Source: Allacma fusca (lineage: Eukaryota > Arthropoda > Collembola > Symphypleona > Sminthuridae). Taken from it: a stretch of DNA of 64,000 nt. The stretch spans positions 81,269,067-81,333,066 of the forward strand of contig OX359245.1 in assembly GCA_947179485.1 (NCBI GenBank), read 5' to 3'. Every line of letters starts with the position of its first letter. The stretch's first letter is position 1. The notes below the pieces were generated by a model. That model searched no databases. It worked only from the letters and a program-made list of their open reading frames with translations, and was not told the DNA's origin. This document shows positions 58,546-64,000 of the stretch, piece after piece. Both the position numbers and the translations under genes were made by a program.

Positions 58546-59260
58546 AGGTTTTCGAGGAAGAAACGTTAGTTTTGAAAGTAATGAGTCAATTTGTTCAACC
58601 TGATGGAGACATGTCCGCATTCGAAGACGCAGTGGTCGGATTTTTGTGAGAAGACGGGAAGATTCTTCCCAGGGAAAAAAATTTCGGGCAGGGAAAATCT
58701 CAAAGGGAAGGGATTTATTTTTACGAACAGGGATTTATAAAATCGCTGACCTTTATTTGGCAGGGATTTCCAAATTTCTTGGCGTGTTTCAGGGAAATTT
58801 GTTAAACAAACAGGGATTTTTGACTCGATTGGCCTAATTTGTCAGTGATTTCACGTCTTGTAAGGGATTTGTTTTGCCAACAGGGATTTTGAAAATCGTT
58901 GACCTTTTTTCAGCAGGGTTTTATGAAATTGTTGAGGACCTACCAGCAGGGAGATAATAGTCGGCAGGGAAGTTTAGAAATGATCTTCCAGGGAGATTTA
59001 CAAAACTCCGACCCCTGCGAAGACGTCTCTACATGCAATAATGTGGCTCTAGTTGATTTCCGAAGTAAGATACTAAATTTTGAAGTTACGACGTTCAGAT
59101 GAAGAACTACACTGAGCAAGCCCTTTTAAACAGGAAAATAATCTCTTTTTTTCTGGTTTGTGGGAATGGGGATTTGAATACAACATTAAAAATCAATAAT
59201 CTATTTAGATTTCTGGGAAATGGGGGGAAAGTGGGATTTTTCTATGGGTAAAAAATGGCA
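58546..59260 (+). pseudogene. Ionotropic receptor relic split by a hAT element
   Basis: YKVFEEETLVLKVMSQFV before the insertion, and EDVSTCNNVALVDFRSKIL after it, match the region preceding the last helix of the two larger pseudogenes. Downstream the match continues through several stops and frame changes to about 59260. It is an older, more decayed third copy, in the same orientation as the copy at 61898. Confidence 0.8.
58622..59025. mobile_element. Non-autonomous hAT element inserted in the receptor relic
   Basis: Element 58630-59017 (388 bp). Termini CAGTGGTCGGATTTTTGT and reverse-complemented CAGGGGTCGGAGTTTTGT (15 of 18). Perfect 8-bp TSD CGAAGACG (58622-58629, 59018-59025). Removing the element and one TSD copy rejoins the receptor frame as FEDVSTCNN. 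The body is repeats of CAGGGATTT. No coding capacity. Confidence 0.92.
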
Positions 59261-60096
59261 ACATGATATGAACAAAGATGGCATTGACCTTGTACTTGAT
59301 ATAGTTTTTGCTTCAATTGAAACAATGCCAGTATATGCACAATATTAACTCACAATACATGGGGTTTACTAGTTTTATTCGAAATGCACAGATTCATGCA
59401 TTGCATTCAAAGATCGTAACTGTGGGTAGGTAATACACATTACCCCAAAATGATATTAACAACCACGCACTCAGGAAATTTCAAAAAAGCGGAGGGACAA
59501 ACGTTTAAATTAATTGTAACCTACACTCCCAGTCGGCGGCTAAGCACAAAAGTGTGAACATGCGGGGATAATCTTTCATACAATTCACCCATACAAGTAA
59601 GTGTCACATCGATCCTTCCATTTTGAGGAAATTTCCTACAATTAGTTTTAAAATGCCAACATCCACAATAGACGTTAAAAAATTTTAACTGACTTTTATT
59701 ATGCTTAATTTTGTTTTTTATTACAGAAATTTTGAGAGAGGACAATTAAACAAAACTTGTACTTTCCTGAATTTTTTGGTGGACAATGTCCCTCGTGTAT
59801 CCCTTTTCCGATGTCCCTGTATATAAAATATGTAACTTTAACTTGTTTTACTTTTAAAGGAGCTATTGTTCAAAGGAGAAGAATAAGCAATTCTTAATAA
59901 TTTTCAGCATCAGTCAATTTCGCATTTTCTATACCAAAATGTGAATATTTCGAATCTCTATTATATACGCAGCCACGGTCCGTTTTTATCTTGTGTTTCA
60001 AAGCATGATGTTGGAAACTAAATTCAGTCCATATTAACTATGATATACACTATGCACATCTAGTTTTTGTATCTTAAGAAATTGTAGTATACACAG

Positions 60097-60508
60097 TAGG
60101 GATGTGCCAAACGATATAACGAGACCATATTATCGTCCATATCGTGCATTTTGGAGCAAAAATATCGTAAATATTTCTCGTAATTTTTAAACGATATATC
60201 GTATGGTTTTTTATTTCGTATGGTACAAAGAATATCATTTTTGCAGTTTTTTATTCCAGAAATATCATACTGCAGACCTCTAACGTTTTTTGTTGAAAAT
60301 AATTGGCTGCAAATGACGGAAATTGTTTTCCCAAATGAAACGTTCTGAAAACCAGGGGTCATGCGTGTGTTCAATTTCAACTTGCAAGCAAGCCAACATT
60401 GGTGCTTCCGAATTGCACACAGTATCGTTATATCGTTATCGAGTATTTTAAAGTCAAATATCGGTAATATCAATATCGCTCAAAAACGAACGACACGGGC
60501 ACCCCTTA
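60097..60508. mobile_element. hAT-like element built from an ATATCG motif
   Basis: Left end TAGGGATGTGCC and right end the reverse complement of TAAGGGGTGCCC. Both arms are rich in ATATCGTTATATCG. Absent from the left inverted arm. The right TSD is obscured by the adjoining pogo-like element. Confidence 0.6.
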
Positions 60509-60512
60509 TATA

Positions 60513-61405
60513 CAGGAAAAACTCGATATAACGGATAGCTGTACAACGGATATTTGGTTACACCGGACAGATTTATTTGTCCCTGCAAGGCTCCCATATA
60601 ACCAATGCTAAAAATATTGCATACAACAGACATTTGTATACCGGAAAATTAGTTACAACGGACACACTTTGAAGCCATTTGGAAACATTTTGCATGCATA
60701 TAACGGATTTTAAGCGGAAATTTATTACAAAATAGTCCATTGTCTCCTTTTAACATGTAATCGTTAGCCAAGGCAATTCAAACGTTTGTTGCTCATATAT
60801 GTATTTAGCAAGAATGGTCATAGTGGGACCAAATTGTTGCACATACATTTTGGTTGAATGAATAGGAACTCGTGAACACTTGCGTGTTTCATCTAATTAG
60901 TTTGGATTTGTCTTGCAATTTGTCACAGTGCTAAAATGTCCGAAAAATCAAACCGAGAGTTTAAAATTAGGAGAAAAAGTAAGTGTTACATTTGAAATAC
61001 AAAATGGGAGCTCTCAAACTCAAGTATGTATGCAAAGATCGTGCTCTATCATCAACCAGAGCGAATGATATTTGGAAGAAATTGTTTAAGTGTTCACGTA
61101 AAAATGTACCCAAATGATAAAAGCCCAGCAACCAATAACTAAGTTTTTGCGTGTCGGTGAATATTAAATTATTGTACTTCTATTTTTAATGAATTCAATG
61201 TTTGTACAGTTGAATTATTATATTATTAGTCTAATGTTTCCATGTTGTATTTCGATGAATTTAGGTCAATATTCCTAATCAGCCTTGTTTGTCATTTCGG
61301 AAATTATATAACGGATAAAATCCGTTATGTGCATACATTGGAAATTTTCTATAGCAGACAAATTTTACCGATCCCCTGGGAATCCGTTATATCCAGTTTT
61401 TCCTG
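60513..61405 (+). mobile_element. pogo/Tigger-like element with decayed transposase start
   Basis: Inverted termini CAGGAAAAACTCGATATAAC (left) and the reverse complement of CAGGAAAAACTGGATATAAC (right), preceded by TATA. Internal sequence near 60936-61075 (MSEKSNREFKIRRK; then EIQNGSSQTQV) resembles a decayed helix-turn-helix N-terminus of a pogo-type transposase. No complete transposase. Confidence 0.6.
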
Positions 61406-61897
61406 CGCAGCACTCCGTGTCTTCAATTAATTAATACACAACTCCATATAATTTCTACGAAATAGTAACGTCCCAGGTCGACACGCACTTCTTGAGCAGC
61501 TAAGTTACATTGTACGTATATACATAAATAGAGTAGTTTTGGCCAGACAGTAATTTCAAGACTATGGCCAAAGTAGGGATATGCTAATAATGTGCCCTAA
61601 TAATTTATTCTACTTACAATTATTCCCGCCTATTTAGAGTACCGCAAAAGTCTAATTTATGAAAAAAGACACGCAGTTGTCCCAAGGTTATGTAATAATG
61701 ATATTAAAAAACATAACGACGTAATTAACATTAATACACTACTAGATATGATCGCAATAAACATGCGCGTTTTGCTCCCAGCACACAATTTGCTATCATA
61801 CAGAATCAGTTAGTAAAACTCAAGGGACTAAAATTGGAAAAGTAAACCAGATAAAAATTCCATTAAACTGACGACTGACTCTTTTTTCCCGAAAAAA

Positions 61898-64000
61898 ATG
61901 TGGACAGTTCGATTTTTCTTCGGGATTATAGCCAATTATTTAATTTCTGCGAGCCTCCCCACTGTTGATGCCGGGAAATGCGAACGTTGGGCCAGGTTTG
62001 ATGATTTGGTCAACTAGCAGAAAATATTTGAGGACTGCTTTCAGTATTTGTACATCCCCCATGTCTGCATTGAAAATTTGGACGATTTACTGCACCCTGT
62101 AACATTACTAACATTGGATACAGGCAACACCACTGGAATTTCATTTGAGGAAATAGGGAAGCGATATATTCTAGAGTTTATTCGAAAAGGTTCCAGTTGT
62201 AGGGCATTATTGTTGATTTACGATATTTCACCGGTGAGGCGCTCCTGCTTTAACACTCTGGATGACAACCTTCATATGTTTTGGCTCCCTTTGGAATTTT
62301 TTGTTAATATCGCAGTGAAGAAGGGAAATCTAAATCGGTGCATTGAATCAACACAAAAATCGCTAACCTCGAGAGTGGATTATTACGTTAGTTGGCTCAG
62401 TTTTCTGTCAATGAAAGGCGAGATCCTACAACCTTACGAAATTCCATATTTCAAGCAAACATTTTCTCAAGTGATGAGAACTGACAAGTGGTACACGGTC
62501 TGTTTACATTTCTTCATTTTCTATGGAAAGGTCTTTACATTGCCCTGGAATAAGGCAACTATAAATGCTAAAGTATTTCGCGGCTATTTGATTGACATGC
62601 ATACAAATTTAAACCGACATCAAAGTTACGATATACTAGGACTCACTTTATACGACGGTTATACTGAGCTTCACATTAAAAAGCTCTTACTGTATATGGA
62701 AACATCAGGAAAAAACGTTTTTACGAGAAAAGTTGGGCTAGTCGAAGATTATGAACACATTATAGTTTCAATTGTATTTGACAAGTTTTCAAATTCAAGT
62801 TTTCCTTTACTTTCAAAGAAACAATTTGAACTTGTCCATCACTTCAACGTGAAATTTCGCTCCTTTCTGGCTGACCAGGGGCTATTTTTACCCCTATCTC
62901 ATGACGAAATTGTATTTCTAACCTGCTATAAAACTCGAAGCTCCCTCACTTACACAATTTACTCCAAAGCTTTTGAAAAATGGGTTTGGATATTAATCAT
63001 TACTTTTGCTTTAGTGGTCGGAGTATTCATTCAAAGCCGCTCTAATGTTGGAATGACTGAGCGATTTAATATATTTATTTTGCCCGTTCGGGCTTTATTG
63101 GAAAACGTGGATTTCTCAGAGAGGGAACTCCCGAACACTACGTGGTTTAATTTTACTATCACGATTTGGCTCTCCATGACAATCATTCTGAGCAACGCAT
63201 ATAAAAGGATTCTAACCTCTGACCTGACAGCTCCTAATTCCATGGCAGGCCTGGAAACTTGGAATGACCTTGATGGGGTTGATTTGGTTTCTCCGATAAA
63301 TCCAGCTTTCTCAAGGCATTTTGACATGAAGTCACTACAGGAAACCTTGTCAAAACTTGACATGTCGAGTTTCTTTCAAGTCAGCTGCGTTGCTTTACAC
63401 ATCTGTTGGCCGACGATTTATTGCCCAGATGGTTAGGTACAAGCACAACATACGAGAATCCAACTTTGCAGACAGCTACTTGGCTTATAAGCTTTTCGCG
63501 GAAGAAAAAGCTTTAGTTTTGAAAGTAATGAGGCAGTTTGTTTACCCTGCTGGAGAATTGTCAGCAAGTGAAGACGTCTCTACGTGCAATAACGTGGCTC
63601 TAGTTGATTTCCGAAGTAAAATACTACACATTGGGGTTCCAAATTTCCGGCGAAGAACGGTTCTGAGCAAACCCTTTCTCATCGGAAAAGAATCTGTTTT
63701 TTCCGGTTTGTGGGGATGGGATTCTACGAATAAAATTGGGAATCAATTATTTGGGTTTCTCAGAAATGTGTTGGAGAGTGGGATTTTTCTAAGGGTGAGG
63801 GCTAGGATCGAGAGATTAGATAGGACAAAGTATGATTTGGAATATCTACAAAGCTTACCACGTGCTGTTGAGGCACTAAAAATACGGTCCAATTTCATTC
63901 AGACATTGTTCTTAATTTACTTGCTTCTCTTCTCTATATGCACTGGTATTTTCTTTGTTGAAATAATATCATCTGTAAAATGTTGGAGGTTCGAAGATAC
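61898..64000 (+). pseudogene. Divergent ionotropic receptor pseudogene (plus copy, runs off the window)
   Basis: Starts MWTVRFFFGIIANYLISAS and aligns with the minus copy at 43511-45487. It is broken by a TAG at 62015-62017 (codon 40, Trp in the other copy) and by an 11-base loss near 63327-63336 that shifts the frame after RHFDM. It retains the roughly 200-bp segment deleted in the minus copy. Later sequence is open to the window end (DVSTCNNVALVDFRSKILHI and the final helix LFLIYLLLFSICTGIFFVEI). The longest intact block is 62018-63436. Confidence 0.85.

Larger units (their letters stand above)
59755..64000. repeat. Inverted repeat, right arm (interrupted)
   Basis: Reverse-complement counterpart of 43530-46330, interrupted between about 60097 and 61408 by inserted mobile DNA. 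It continues past the window end. Confidence 0.8.

Noticed and set aside
60060..60473. Minus-strand 137-residue open frame
   Set aside because: It runs across the hAT-like element boundary and is made mainly of ATATCG motif sequence.

Overview
The window reads as an arthropod nuclear genome. It has AT-rich DNA, spliceosomal introns with GT/AG borders, an RR-2 chitin-binding cuticular protein, divergent ionotropic-receptor (IR) genes, a gustatory-receptor-like fragment, a Neverland/DAF-36-type Rieske oxygenase and a farnesyl-diphosphate-synthase family gene. The mix would suit a hexapod, perhaps a springtail, but nothing here proves the taxon. No tRNA, rRNA or CRISPR array was recognised. There is a 200-N assembly gap at 41854-42053.

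Layout. 0-6 kb: a nine-exon carboxylesterase carrying two in-frame stops (a pseudogene), then an intact single-exon divergent IR gene (IR-A, 4017-5912). 9-10.4 kb: an RR-2 cuticle protein gene on the minus strand. 14.5-16 kb: an unidentified coding-like fragment and a broken gustatory-receptor-like gene. 17.6-19.5 kb: a second intact IR gene (IR-B), a paralogue of IR-A, at the start of a tandem segmental duplication (about 16999-24384 and 24389-27930). The second unit has lost the receptor, and a hAT-like element remnant sits at the deletion edge. 28-30 kb: a six-exon Neverland-like Rieske oxygenase in which one [2Fe-2S] ligand is missing. 35.5-37.3 kb: a seven-exon isoprenyl diphosphate synthase in which the two aromatic chain-length residues are both Ala. 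42.6-46.5 kb and 58.5-64 kb: IR pseudogenes, including a head-to-head inverted pair about 14 kb apart, each copy broken by its own mutations.

Much of 22-61 kb consists of non-autonomous hAT-like elements. I find 8-bp target-site duplications (TSDs) for most of them. They share one architecture: short terminal inverted repeats, and a body built largely from one short degenerate motif that differs in every element (for example TCAAGT, GGAACGG, CGTCCC, GTTCCTG, TTTCGCAAA, AATTCAGTT). One (48152-49385) still holds a decayed hAT transposase C-terminal region. Two copies of one element bracket about 3.4 kb of minisatellite and non-LTR retrotransposon DNA in a crossed-TSD arrangement, which suggests integration of a circle, unequal exchange, or composite transposition.

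How the genes may work together (inference): the intact and broken receptors and the esterase are fast-evolving chemosensory and detoxification families. The Rieske oxygenase and prenyl synthase are neighbours on one strand, both are altered at functionally decisive positions, and both belong to isoprenoid/sterol chemistry, so they may have been recruited to a lineage-specific metabolite. This is a hypothesis only.
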